In this document: positions 1 to 12,100 of the stretch, piece by piece
How the letters are laid out: every line of letters begins with the position of its first letter
How positions within the stretch are numbered: position 1 is the first letter of the stretch
Origin: Phallusia mammillata
Taxonomy: Eukaryota; Chordata; Ascidiacea; Phlebobranchia; Ascidiidae
Length of the DNA stretch: 64,000 nucleotides
Assembly (NCBI GenBank): GCA_003260075.1
Contig: QLIY01000117.1
Span: 105,448 to 169,447 of the forward strand
Reading direction: 5' to 3'
Position numbers and translations under genes: made by a program
Notes under the pieces: generated by a model
Told to the model about the DNA's origin: nothing
Database searches by the model: none
What the model saw: only the letters and a program-made list of their open reading frames with translations

Positions 1-315
1 GTCACCAGCTGCACTGAAGAGACCTTATCAGTCGAAACAGTGTGCACTGTCTGCAGCTTTAGAAATATTGAATAAAGATAGTTTTTGTGTGTCACAACAG
101 CCCAGTAGTGACACAAAGATCCAAAGCAGTTTTCACATGCACCGTGCGCAGAGAAATGAGCAATAATCATAGCAACTGTTTTGCCAATTAACCCAAATAC
201 TAATGCAAATACAAATGTTAAGATATAGATGAATAGCTGGGATAAGCCCTAAAGCATCCATGGTTAGTAATACAAATACAAAACATAACTGGTTATTGAT
301 TATTTCATGACATAC

Positions 316-3300
316 CTGGCATAACATAACCCTTGGGTTTCGACACAGTAAGCCATGGTTTGCAGAAATTAGAATCCCCGAGTTTTCCGATGAATTCAAA
401 ATGACAGGGAGTTTGCCCTGTGTTGTGAAGTTCAACTGTTTGTAACGAGGGACATTGGAACTTTACCACTCCAAAATCAAGCTGAAAACAACACAATGCA
501 ATTTTTATAAACCTTGCCCTATATTAAGCAGTGTGTGTAATCAATACAATATTCTTATTGTAGTATATTTCGCCATTTTATGGCATGATTCTTTAATTTA
601 TTTTCACAAATTTTGTTTGATTTTTATTGTTGTTACATGTGCTAAAAAGGTTATTTGCAAGATCAAGGCTAATGGACAAATGCAACGTTTGACACAATAC
701 AATGGCTTGTCTCTTAAAATAAAAACACTCGCAAACAGAAGGTTATGATTTAATGGTTTACAAATTTTGTAAAGTTTTTTTTTAGTTTAAAAAAAAAAAA
801 TTAAAGTTTTTCACGCAAACTCACCGTGTGATTGCTCAATGCCATAGTTGGAAGCCATTCATTCTCCAAACGATCGAGTCGTCGAATTTCCTCTTCGTAA
901 ACTTTTCTGTATTTTTCCTGGTCGATGATTTTAACCTGAACAAATTATTTGCATTTGGTGAAACTGAAAAACGACAAAACAAAGTGGGCTTTTGTAAGTT
1001 AAAAACTTGTGTACTTTTTGCCAGTAAGCTTTAAAAATGCACCATGTTATTGATTGGTATCACATAAACCAGTGGTCCTCATCCTTATTCATTTCGTACC
1101 ACCTGACAACTTTTCCATCGCTGCGTACCATGTAAACCAGTGGTTCTCAACCAGGGCGTATGGGCCCCCCAGGGGTGCCACGAGCTGTGTTCCGGAGGGC
1201 CACAGGTGTAGATTCACCAGAAACACCCACTAAAATCCATTTTCTTTTTAACTTTATTCCCTAATTTAATCGACTATTTCACACACTATTTGTCTATATT
1301 GAGGTTTTTTACAATTATGGATTCTTGTTTACTCTATTAGGCCTGTTCAAGGTTGAAATTAGTACCGAATTCCAACATGAGAAGGCCAATTACATTTTTT
1401 AAGGGGGGCACAGGTCTTACAGGGTTACTTGAAGGAGGCCATGGGATCCAAAAGTTACTTTTAGGGGGTAACGGTACACGAAAGCCACTGATTGAGAACC
1501 ACTGATCTAAACCCTGTTTGAATAGGTGGACCAAGAGACCTAAATTTCTCTTCCAACAAGGTTAGCAAGTTCAGAGGAACATCCAAAACATGAGTTGCGT
1601 CCCAAACCAGTCCTGACCATTTTGGTTCAATTTTGGATCTGACTCAAATTAAGTATGACAGAATGCTACTCGCATACCACCTGAAAAGTTCTGGCGTATA
1701 ACCAATGGTATGAGCACCACAGGTTGAGAACCACTGATATAAACTAATCAAATTTTATGAAGTTACACTCCATCTTCGTGATAAAACAACTGAATAACTT
1801 ACATCCAACTTGAACAGGGCGCTGACAGGTTTGTGGTCGCTGATCTTCAACGCAGGGTGGGATCGATATTTCAGCAGATTCACAGCTTTGAATGGCTTCT
1901 TGCCTGGAAACAAACAAAATAGAGAATAACCACAAATCTGTGTGAGGTCAATTGATTCAGCTATAATTTAATTTCTGTGGCAAGTAATAGCAGTATAACC
2001 TGTGACATCTTAAACAGATAGGATCGACCTGCATATTTTTACATTTTTGGATAAAACTAGAGTACTAGACGTTAATTTGGACTATTCAACCGAAGTCCAT
2101 GAAAAATAGAAAGAAAATACAAAAATAAAAGCAAAAAAACAGGAAAAGTCCAAACACAGGCCATAAATCATAGCAACTAGTAATTTATTAATCTTACTGG
2201 AATTTGCGTTCTGTTGCAAAGCAGATTCCCTCCACAGAATTCTGTCGCACCACGCCGGCATTCGACACTTCTCGCTCGTGTCCCATTGGTCAGTTCCCGG
2301 GTTGTATTTGTAAGTCGGCCGAAACGTCAAGTCACCCTCCTCGAAGCCTTTGAACACGCTTCCAACCCGGCGCTGGACTAACAACTGGAGAAACAGATTC
2401 GTTAGACCACAGAAATTGATGCTGATGATCGGCACAAGAATCTCTTTGCTGACAAACTAAAATCCACATTACAATATCAAATTGAACATGGATATTCAGA
2501 ATAAAGGTCACATGTTATAAAATAAAGGTCAGAACAACATTGGCACTTGATAACCATAATATTACAAGGCATGTAATGTCTTTTGTCAACATGTTAAACA
2601 AATTTGTTATGATATTGATGACTTAAACTAGTATCATGGCATGAAAATTTACAGTTAACACTATGAAGGTCATGAATAGCAAAGTTTACAGTTTTATTTG
2701 TTAGTATTGCATAGTTCTTAAAATGTGCAACCCAATATTTACCTGGTCATTTTCCAGCAACGGTTTATAATGTTGGTCCTCGATTAATTCTTTCACTAAA
2801 TCAGGCAGCATGTGGTCGATTCTGTAGTTGAGGTCGCCCAACCAAATGAGAACGCTGCAAAAAGTAAATTTAAATTTGAGAAAAAATAGTATGACTGAAA
2901 AATGTGTCACACAATATCACATTGTGGAGCTGGGTTTTGTAAATAAAAAAAAAAATGTTTCTGGGACACAAACATGAATACTTTCCACCGACAAATACGA
3001 AGGAAAAAACACTGTGAACATTTTTGTGTGTTAAAAGTATTTATTTGAAAGTGATAACTACGATTTCAATTTCAAACTACCTCGAGTAACTCTAATAACT
3101 TCATTACCAACTAAATGATTGAGATTCTGCTTATATGGCAACATTTTTACATATATTGGTTGTTTAGGTTATGAACAAATGCATGAAGCAATCTAGGCAT
3201 GCATGAGATACACCTATCAGTTAAACCAGACATCAATCATGTTGCAAAAACACAAGGAAATTTTATAATGGCAGGGGTGATATGTCACATAAGCAAGTTA

Positions 3301-6300
3301 AGCACACGGAGGCAATGCAGGAATTGACCAAGTCAAGGTGTTGGTTATTTTGCCAAATTGAAGTATTGTTGTCAAAAATAAACTACAGCGGCATCCACTA
3401 AACCAGGGGTTCTTAACCTGGGGTGCATGCACCCCCAAGGGGTGCGAGAACTGTTCCTAGGGGGTGCGGGGATGCTGAATCATTAAGGTTGGTTAGGTCT
3501 ATTCTATTTAAGCAATTACAGAAGGGGGAGCGAAAATTGGTTAGTGATTTGAAAGGGGGTGCGAAAATTGGTTGGTGATTTGAAAGGGGTGCAGCAAGGA
3601 AAAAAGGTTAAGAACCACTGCACATAACTGTTGTTTACAAAAACTTTATTACTCACATCTTAATAAGGATTGTGACACAATAAGTAAGTGGTACAGACCA
3701 ATATAAAATAGTTACTATGAATAAGGGTGGCCAGATTTCTGAGAATAAACGAGGATATTAAGGGTATTGATCGGAAAAGAAGCCCAAACAGATAACAACA
3801 AATTAATGGTCATAACAAAAACACATTTGTCTGTTTACAAACTGGCTGTCATATTCCGCAGGCAATACTCGTTTAAAGATGTTCATTTTTGATAAAATTT
3901 CGTTTGGTTATTAAGAGTTTTTAATTGTTTTTTAGTTTGAACTAAACCTTTCAAAAAAGTTAAAAAGTTATTTATATTCAGTTATAACTTAAAATCAAGT
4001 ATAGCTTTAGTGATATCAAAATTGCCAGCCATGTAGATTAAAATGTAGACATTTCATTGAGCAAATGTTTCGACAAAAACAATTGTCATTTAAAATTTTC
4101 CCAATAAAATGTTTTATTCTACACTGCTGCCAATTTTGTTTTTAATAAAAATACTCTTTAAATCCGTGTCTTGTTTACCTTTTATCAAAATCATAAAAAT
4201 CCACACTGTATTACCCAAGTACTGAGAGTTTAAACGTCTTGTGTACCAATTAACAAAATCATTAAAAAGCAAACACGGTATTAACCAAGTATTGAGAGTT
4301 TAAACGCCTGGTAACAGGATTAAATTTCAAAAACATCACTTACTCATGTTGGAGCACAGTGCAGTTAGTCTCTGCTTGTGGATCCGCAAATCTCATTCGT
4401 TGACAAATATCTGAATAATCCTGGTTTCTCCGTTGGACTTCCTCCGAATGTGCAGCGAGATGTGAATTAACGACACAAATTGTTGAGCTGTGGATGTCAA
4501 ATCGAACTCCAACACCTCCTTTGTTACCCTGGAAAAGATCTTACGGTCAAATACAAGGCCAGGAGTTTTATCAAGTTTGTAGAGCTTTTCTGGCAAATGT
4601 ATTTTTATTCCGACGTCCTGTATACAGACCAAGTATTGCCTCTCCAGCAGTTTTTATTGTAAACAATCGACGTTTCGACGTCCTATACAATCCTGTATAC
4701 AGATTGCCTTCATCAGGGTTTAATAACATGGAATGCGACTAGTACAGTGCACAATACACAAAGGAAAAATTTAATAACAACTAAACTGGAGAATGGAAAA
4801 TATTTTCCTAGTAACGGAATCAGTTAATCAATTTACATAGAACATATATATTTCGCATAACTGGCATCTATAGTTTCTACAAAACCACAGAATAAAAGAT
4901 GAAAAAAAAACTACAATTGTACACTTCCTATATAGTTCCATTTGATCAATGGTGTACCCTATTTATCCATTTCTTATACACACTATTTAATCACACACAT
5001 GATTTCTGCTTATCAAACACATGCTTATGCAAACTGGAAAAAAGGCAAATTCTTTATTTTTAGATTTGTTTAGAAGGGCAAATTAGTAGTAAGTTAAAAA
5101 ATAGAAATTGCAGGAAGCAAAAGGTTTTTAGATTACAAACAAGAAATTTACCATTTTCCCGAGGAGGCCTGTACCAACTTGATGTGCAATAACATTCGTG
5201 ATGTGGGGAACATGCCGTTCTTGTGCAAACACTAGTAACATCATACCAACAAGTCGGTTCAGTTTAATCTGCAAACACATGTAAAATCTGATAATAAAAC
5301 TAGGTACACAAACAAAGGAAAGGAACTGACAAAACTAGGTACACAAAATGATGGTCTGTAGAAAGTTAGATATATTCACATAAAGCAATAACAATCTAGT
5401 TTTATGAAATATATATTATATTACTAACAAACCTAGAGGTCAAGACATATTTTAACTGAAAATTGGAGAACTTTGATACTTTGCTATCAAACATGTTTGA
5501 AATCTTAAGCATAGTAAGCTTACTTAACCAAAAACATACCATTGTAAGTTATAATTACACAATATTTTAATTCCCCTGCAACAATAAGTTGTAAAAATAT
5601 TGTTACAGATTTTTACCAAACGATACTTGGCTTTTGGATGTAGAGAATGCTTCACACATTTCAACCATTCCTCCTCACGTGCTGACTCAGCAAAAACGAA
5701 TGCTTCTTTACTGAGATCCAGTTCCTGAAACCTGAAATCAATCATAAATTTAAACATTCAAGGAAATATTATGATATGGCAGGGTAAAAAAGTAAAAATA
5801 CACTGTGGGTAGGAAGCTTTAATAAGACTCACTAAGTTGAATGCACATAAAAAAGTGTGAAAAGTTTTGTGCAGTTAAACATTTATATACTGTATAAATA
5901 TGCAAATGTGCATAACGATGGGGTTAAATGTTACAATGCAAGTTGGTTTGTCGTCTAGAAAGAATGAATTTAAACAAGTTTCATGCTATTTTAAAATGCC
6001 GAAGTTTTTTTTAATCGCAATTTATCAATCTCATTGTGCGCAAATTAAGAAGCGAAAACACTTTGTGGACCCCTGATTGATAACCACTGATGTACATTGT
6101 ATGTTTGCCTAATTATCCCTTGCATTCATCAGTACTACGGAAACCACATATTTTATGGACAAATCTTCTTAACATTTAATCGCCATTATCAACCTGTTTT
6201 AGCTGCCAATTACGCTTGTTCGTCACCTTTTTTACTGCATTTACTGGTTTTAGGCGCTGCTTGGTTTTACATTAATTGATTTAAGAATAACACAAATTGC

Positions 6301-8004
6301 TGTTGAAACGTCATGGTTTATACAAATATACTGGATTGTTTGATTCTTGTTTGAAATCTTCTTAAATTGCAACAATACGAACCCGACAAGGTAGATATCT
6401 GGCGGTTCCTCGTCACAACCCACCCATGGGTCCAACTCTTGCGTCGGAAACTGTCCGTTAACATTCCACGTGCCTGCAAATATTCTGCACGAAAAAAAAA
6501 TAGATTTTACAAAACAAATACCAAATCAATAAAAGTAAACTCAAAAGATAAAGGGTTCAATTTTCGAAATAGCAAGGTTGTTTAACTGTTTTGCAGGCAA
6601 ACAATGGCAAACATGATTTAATGCTGGGGTCCTTTAACAAAACCACGACTTAAACAGGTTTCTGATGAGATGAAAGAATATTTTTTTAAAACAATTAAGT
6701 AAAACAATTTTAACAATTAGTACAGTTTTTTTTTTAAATAAAAACAAGTAAAATATATTTTTTTTTGCATGCAGCAAACACCTTTTTTTCTGAAGACCGT
6801 TCCAAAAATTAGCTGATTCCAGTTTAACATAAATTTTGCTAGTGTGATTTAAATACTTCAGAGCACAGTACATTTATATTATCTCTACCTGAACGGTTCT
6901 CTTTTAGTGTAGTCATCCTGTCTTTTTGCCATAAGCAATTGCATAAGTTGTTCTCGCTGTCCAATAAACTTCGTCGCCATCTCATTGTGCCCGGACGCTC
7001 CATCGAACGGCTCAAATTTGACAAATTGTGAATTTCCGATGTGGGTGACATCAGGTGAGGAAGTACTGTGGTTTATTTGCAAGTTAGAATGACAAAAACT
7101 CTTTCTTTTTGTGAAAACATTACACTATAGTTGTTTAATCAGTTGGTGTTGCAGCACAGTAATTTGTTGTTTTACAATTATAGATGTTTCAACTGTAAGC
7201 TGACTTTTTTTTTCAAAACACAAACATTTATCTGTGCCGATTTTAAACTATTTAATACAGGACAATTATATAAACTCTGTTCAATAAACCAATAACAAAT
7301 ATGTATAGTTCCCTACATATGTTATTTGATTTTTGACCTAATGTGCAGTGTCAAGATAAAAAATTAAGCATCACAGAGTGGTAAAGTATTTACTTACACA
7401 ACTCATGGTGCACAGGTAACAAGCAATCAGTTTTAGAACAAGCTTTAGTTTCACATTTACTAAATTGCAGGTTAAATTATTATACACTGTAACAATTAAG
7501 ATACTGCAAAACTTTGCATACTGACCTTCGATTTTCTAACTTCCGTTCCTGCATTTCCTCAGCCACATGATTGTCATTTTCATTTGAACTCAAATAACTG
7601 ACAAACGAAGCTGACTTGTTTTTAAAACTTCCCAGATCAGATCTACTGACTGGGTTTCGTGCAGGTTGCTTAGTTATGGCTGAAGAGTTTTCATTGAATT
7701 TGAGAAGGACAGATTCTGATGAGGTTCCACTCACTGTGTGTGATCTGGGTGAAGGTGGTGGTGGCGGAGCTCGAACTGGGGCATGCGTTGAAATCCGATT
7801 AGTTGAAGCTTGGATCTGCGTTGAACCTCTATTAGTAGGGGGTGGGGGAGGAGGTCGTACAGGGCGTTTTGGTTGTGTTGGTTTCTCGTTGGCAAGAGGA
7901 TCGAACTCTGACAAATCATTTACTTTATGATTTTCCGTTAATTCAATTAAGTTGTCTATTTGACTTGCATTTATATGATTGTTTGAACTTGTGCCTTCCA
8001 TCAT
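316..8004 (-). CDS. OCRL: OCRL/INPP5B-family inositol polyphosphate 5-phosphatase, 3' part off the left edge
   Basis: Seen: eleven exons join in frame with GT-AG junctions: 8004-7526, 7065-6889, 6484-6383, 5731-5617, 5268-5152, 4528-4344, 2854-2743, 2384-2198, 1903-1803, 935-825, 481-316 (617 codons plus 1 nt). Residues 1-217 hold two proline runs; the 5-phosphatase domain runs about 218-525 with GTWNVNG, GNKGG (331-335), NSHLAAH (351-357), WLGDLNYR (396-403), [10 protein letters not shown] (472-481) and SDHKP (513-517). The ASH domain starts near 563. Start: ATG at 8004 has an in-frame TGA 15 nt upstream. Known: this family removes the 5-phosphate from PI(4,5)P2 and related lipids on endosome, Golgi and plasma membranes; ASH and RhoGAP-like domains bind Rab and adaptor proteins. 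Odd: I see no PH domain, which vertebrate OCRL and INPP5B carry at the N-terminus. The RhoGAP-like domain must lie off the window. Tunicate-type animals should have a single gene before the vertebrate OCRL/INPP5B split, so either name may apply. Confidence 0.93.
1070..1736. mobile_element. hAT-like MITE (outer element of a nested pair)
   Basis: The ends read CAGTGGTCCTCATCC on the left and GGTTGAGAACCACTG on the right, imperfect inverted repeats of the hAT type. The flanks are acataaac (1062-1069) and atataaac (1737-1744), an 8-bp target duplication with one mismatch. It lies in the 5-phosphatase intron between exons 1903-1803 and 935-825. No transposase ORF; non-autonomous. It is interrupted by a second element at 1138-1504. 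Confidence 0.75.
1138..1504. mobile_element. hAT-like MITE nested inside 1070-1736
   Basis: Inverted ends CAGTGGTTCTCAACCA and TGAGAACCACTG, flanked by atgtaaac (1130-1137) and atctaaac (1505-1512), a near-perfect 8-bp duplication. 367 bp, no coding capacity. A reverse-orientation relative lies at 15847-16149. The nesting dates it as younger than the outer element. Confidence 0.8.
3404..3620. mobile_element. hAT-like MITE in 5-phosphatase intron
   Basis: 217-bp element with ends CAGGGGTTCTTAACC and GGTTAAGAACCACTG; flanks cactaaac and cacataac form an imperfect 8-bp duplication. The inner part has an approximate duplication of a G-rich stretch (ggggtgcgaaaattggtt) near 3540-3590. No ORF. Confidence 0.7.
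4545..4790 (-). repeat. Dispersed repeat with hammerhead-like core, minus orientation
   Basis: On the minus strand this carries CTGATGA (4716-4710), a potential hairpin, then CGAAACGTCG (around 4676-4672), followed by a GGAATAAA-type tail and a stretch ending near the acceptor of the exon at 4528. The same series of motifs occurs twice at 61029-61578. CTGATGA plus GAAAC is the conserved core of hammerhead ribozymes, which Penelope-like retroelements are known to carry; whether this copy can fold and cleave is not shown. The pairing next to the core is imperfect. Confidence 0.5.
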
Positions 8005-9065
8005 GGCAAGATCATTTCACTTAATACGATTTACAATCATCTAAATGCAACAAAATACAAAAAAAGCTTGATGACATTTAAGCAAAATTATTTATAAGAG
8101 TAAACATGTAAACTAGTTAGATTCGGATACAAAACAGATGAAATGCCGTTTTGATGTCTCCACGAAAAAAAAACGTTAGTAACGTTTGTACTTTCAAACT
8201 CAGAAATGCTAGAAACGTTTGCAGGCTTAAAACCCGTTTGTTTTTTCTCGTTAATTTTCTGACATTAGAATGAGCAAAGTTATTAAAATGTGTACGAAAT
8301 TTAAAACAAGATATCAAGACATATTATTGCAATAAATCAAAATGGATAATTATATTTTAATATCGTAACAATCGAAGTTTATTTGTGTGGAGAAATGACA
8401 TTAAAACCTGAATTTAGCTGTTTACGACAAATTCGACCCAAAAACAACAACAAAATAATTCAGCAAAAACATTAAAACATCGTGATTTGCGTCATTTCCA
8501 CTAAACTTTTAGCGCTAATTATTACTATTTGTAAATCCAGACCACCACAGAACAAGGATACGAAAACATAGAAAACAAACTTTTAAAACTATATTTTACA
8601 TTGGATTTTTTTAAAACTCCTGCTCATGAGAATTTTTATGCCGTAAATGTAAAACTTTTAAATAATAAAACAAATTAAATCCTTTATAAATAAGTGTTTT
8701 TCCCAAACTTTTTGGTTTGCAGCGCCCAAGAGGGGACAAAAAATTATGAACGCCGGTGACTTGTTACAAGTGTTGAAGGACTGTACTTGGACTTGGATAT
8801 TAAATATTGGTTAAAAAAATAATATTAGTTTCCTAATTAAAGAAATTAGATTAAATTGTTGGTAAGCGAGAAAGCATTCCAGTAGGCCCTAGTGCTTGAT
8901 GGCACCCCACGGCTCACGGTGCAATGAACCCTACTTGGAAACCACTGCCTCAGTAACCCTAAAAGTAGACATCAATAAGAAATAAGCTTTACAGTTTTGG
9001 TAAGCTGTATTGCCAAGGAAGTTGCCATTTTAGTGTCGCTTGATGGTTTGCATCACCGTGCCTGG
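8005..9065. repeat. Upstream flank of the 5-phosphatase gene with a dispersed repeat (about 8465-8950)
   Basis: No gene seen. The stretch 8465-8580 recurs at 13865-13990 (shared block ttagcgctaattatta), and 8640-8770 (cccaaacttt then ggtttgc.gcgccca) recurs at 14870-15000 and 43980-44120. It ends near 8945 in a hAT-like terminus (gaaaccactg). The promoter of the minus-strand 5-phosphatase gene should lie at the left of this stretch, but I see no clear TATA box or initiator. Confidence 0.5.
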
Positions 9066-9073
9066 GTGTAGGC

Positions 9074-9355
9074 CAGGGGAGGGGAACCTTTTTGTATGTA
9101 AAGGCCACCTAACAGTTTATCGACACTCGTTAGGCCGCATAGACCATTTTCCAGGCCAATGACAGTGGTGTTTAACCGTTTTGACTTGCAGAATCGTCGT
9201 TTGTTATTCCCTCGTAGTGACCATTAGCTCTAGTTTTTCTGTGCCTGTTGCAGTCAGTAGTATCAACACCCTAAGAATGTATTTTGACTTCGAAGGCCGC
9301 ACTTTGTGCCCCAAAAGCCGCACGTGGCCTTTAGGCCGCAGGTTCCCCACCCCTG
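9074..9355. mobile_element. hAT-like MITE with perfect 8-bp target duplication
   Basis: 282 bp with inverted ends CAGGGGAGGGGAACCT and AGGTTCCCCACCCCTG (15 of 16 positions match). Both flanks read gtgtaggc (9066-9073 and 9356-9363), a perfect 8-bp duplication with TA at its centre. The internal sequence contains GGCCGC-rich ends, usual for this MITE group. No ORF of its own. Confidence 0.88.
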
Positions 9356-9744
9356 GTGTAGGCTATGGGTTGATTCCCAAACTTTTTTAAACCATTGTGG
9401 AATAAGGAGACGGAATCAGTCACAAAAATATCAGTTGCATTTACTAATGTTGGTTTGTGTGCATTCATTTCAAACGTTGCATGATGAAAAAAATTGTCGA
9501 GTGAGTCTATTTTGCCCATCTTGTGTGTTTAAATATTACCAATATGTTTTGCCATACAACAGTAACGAAAAAATAGAGTGTAATTTTATGGATTGGGAGG
9601 TGAATGCATCAAAACTGACACAGCGTTTTTACTATTTTTACATTTTATTAAATATTTCAAATTACTGAATTATCCGCTTTACACAGCAACTGAAATTTAA
9701 ACCATTTAATTCTAGTTCTCTTTTTTGTGTCACTGTACCGGCGT

Positions 9745-11100
9745 TTGCAGTGTATTTTCCAACGCTTGCGGATGGACAGTTGTTCGCATGCCAGCGGGAG
9801 AACGATGGGCGGACGAAATTATTACTCATAACAAACCTATAAGACTACTGGGTTTTTTCAGGGGTCGGATACAGCCCGCCAAGCAAAGTTGACCGGCCCG
9901 CAACCCTTTAAGAAAATGCCCACATTAGGTCGGGGAACAACGGTGTTCTTAATTCTGTGAGGTCTGTGCCTTTATGTTACTATGTCGTCGTTTATTCAGA
10001 ATCGTTATTCTAACAAACAAACAAACAAACAACTCAACATACGGTAATTCAAATGCAAGTAACTTTGTTGCGATAGTGCAGTGAATCAACGTCCGCAAAT
10101 ACTTTGTAGTGCGAACAACAAAAATCAGTCCAATGCCCCGCAACCCAAATTACACTTTTGCTGCCATGCTCGCGACTGGTTATTTATTTATTGTAGTGGC
10201 GGGCAGCTTTATCGCTTTAAATCCAGTTTTTTGCAAAATTAGTGTTAAGAAAGGTTAGGAAAGTGACCTAATTTCCGTCCATTGTTGCCAATGTCGGTGT
10301 ATTCGAGAGTGCCAACAACATGACTAGACTTTAATCCAATATAAAGGGAAAACGAATCATACGACCCGCTGTGACTTGGCAAATCTTAGTTTTGGTCCGT
10401 TGCATGCGAATGGTTGCCGACCCCTGGTTCACACGTTTACAATTTGCTGCGCATTATTCTTACTGTGTATTTTCCAACGCTTGCGGATGGACAGTTGTTC
10501 GCATGTCAGCGGGAGAACGATGGGCGGACGAAATCATTGTACTCATAACAAACCTATAAGACTGCTCGGTTCATACGTTTACAATTTTCTGCGCATCATT
10601 CTTGCTGTGTATTTTCCAACGCTTGCGGATGGACAGTTGTTCGCATGTCAGCGGGAGAACGATGGGCGGACGAAATCATTGTACTCATAACAAACCTATA
10701 AGACTGCTCGGTTCATACGTTTACAATTTTCTGCGCATCATTCTTGCAGTGTATTTTCCAACGCTTGCGGATGGACAGTTGTTCGCATGTCAGCGGGAGA
10801 ACGATGGGCGGACGAAATCATTGTACTCATAACAAACTTATAAGACTGCTTGGTTGGTGTTTACGATTTTCTGCGCATGTGTATTCTTGCAGTGTATTTT
10901 CCAACGCTTGCGGATGGACAGTTGTTCGCATGCCAGCGGGAGAACGATGGCCAGACGAAATCATTGTACCCATAACAAACCTTTAATACTGCTTGGTTCA
11001 AACGTTCACAATTTTCTGCGCATGTATATTCTTGCGACGTGTTTTCCAACGCTTCCAACAGTTGTTCGCATGCCAGCGGAAGAACGATAGGTGGACGAAC
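9745..11100. repeat. 142-bp tandem repeat (satellite-like), split by a transposon
   Basis: The phrase ttttccaacgcttgcgg recurs at about 9755, 10470, 10612, 10754, 10897 and, degenerate, 11043. Successive spacings of the right-hand block are 142, 142, 143 and 147 bp. Neighbouring units differ at only a few positions. The first unit is separated from the rest by the element at 9859-10426. The period is not a multiple of three, so the 60-100 codon ORFs across it are not coding evidence. Related single units occur at 15015-15080, 45010-45170, 61860-61975 and 62157-62270, always upstream of or within the receptor units. Confidence 0.88.
9859..10426. mobile_element. hAT-like element inserted in the 142-bp repeat
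   Basis: Ends CAGGGGTCGG and CCGACCCCTG are perfect 10-bp inverted repeats. The repeat unit reads continuously across the element: the left flank ends in aagactactgggtt and the right resumes with gttcacacgtttacaatt, matching the order in intact units. A clean target duplication is not visible because the left flank has become a T run. It holds a short (caaa)n tract near 10013-10030. No transposase seen. Confidence 0.75.
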
Positions 11101-12100
11101 GCCTTAATAATGGAAACATTTTGAGGCGAAGTGAAAACCCCAACTACAAGACAGTTTGTGCTTCCAATTGGTCGCTCGAAGCATAAGGCATTTTTACAAG
11201 CGCAATATATATTCATCTGTCCTTAAACAACTGTTACAACCGCAACTCAATGCTTTCATAACTTAACCCCAAATTTCCAAGTCAATTTTTTTTTGCTTTC
11301 TGCAGAATGCTGTGTACAAAACCACCCTCAACTTCAAGCACTGGCTTTGGTGCTTTGTCAATTTTTTTGATTGCAAAAATGCCACATAAGGTCTCATCAG
11401 TACAGCTGGTGACAAGATATTGGCTAGTGTAGCCATCCAACGGCGGTCATTATGTTGGAAATAACAGGCTGAAAAGGCATGGCTCACTTATTCTGTGCGA
11501 CGCCACAACTGGGCACACGCCACAGAGTAGCGAAAACAAGGGTCACTTTGATTTTATCGATTTTAAGCTGGATAACATGTAAGAATCTCCTGGTCGCCCT
11601 TCTGTACGAGACTAACAAACTTTGTGGCGCGGTTCAGTTCAAGGCACGTCATTTTGCGACACTCCTTTATTAAAATAGTTTTTTTATGTTAAAACTGAAG
11701 TTTGTTACAACACACACCAGTCATCATGACTATATATTATGACAAAACACGTGACTTGTTTTAATAGTTATTTCCCATCAAGTGACTTATTGGAGAAACG
11801 CACTTTGATTTGGGTTACAGCAGTAGTTCTCAAGCTTTCATTGACCGCGGTCCCCTAAAAGTAACTTTCGGGCCTCATGAACCCCTTTAAGTAACCCCAA
11901 TTAGTCCTGTGGCCCCTACAAAAAATGTGTTTTTTTTTACACAACTTCTTACGATCAAAACCAAAAATGGTGATTTCATACGCACGACCTTGTCGAGTAA
12001 AAGCAATTAAGTTTACTAAACTATAACATTCGGATAAACGCATAAAGATGTTTTACTGTCAAACGCACAGACAGTATGTAATGCATGCACATCCGCATTT
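11100..12100. other. Region upstream of receptor copy 1, no gene seen
   Basis: The segment 11100-11220 (gtgaaaacccc, then gcttccaattggtcgctcgaag) is repeated at 45085-45180. The end of a hAT-like element (cagtagttctcaag, then two C/T-rich phrases) lies near 11821-11925. From about 11930 the sequence aligns with the upstream DNA of copy 3 (45757 onward), so the duplicated promoter region begins about here. No coding region can be supported. Confidence 0.5.
11748..11800. promoter_or_regulatory. Candidate upstream control module of copy 1 (E-box and ATTGG)
   Basis: CACGTG at 11748-11753 in the context cacgtgact, and ATTGG near 11790, 440 bp before the TATA box. Copies 2 and 4 have the same pair in the same order with an added CCAAT on the left. 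The repetition across copies is the evidence; binding by any factor is inferred. Confidence 0.4.

Noticed and set aside
1..60. Next coding exon of the 5-phosphatase gene on the minus strand
   Set aside because: An acceptor near 50 (gcagacag) would give an open frame to the edge, but the other nearby acceptors run into a stop and the translated text is not clearly ASH-domain.
10371..11090. Chain of 62-104 codon ORFs
   Set aside because: They lie over the 142-bp tandem repeat, whose period is not a multiple of three; the repeated protein text is a by-product.
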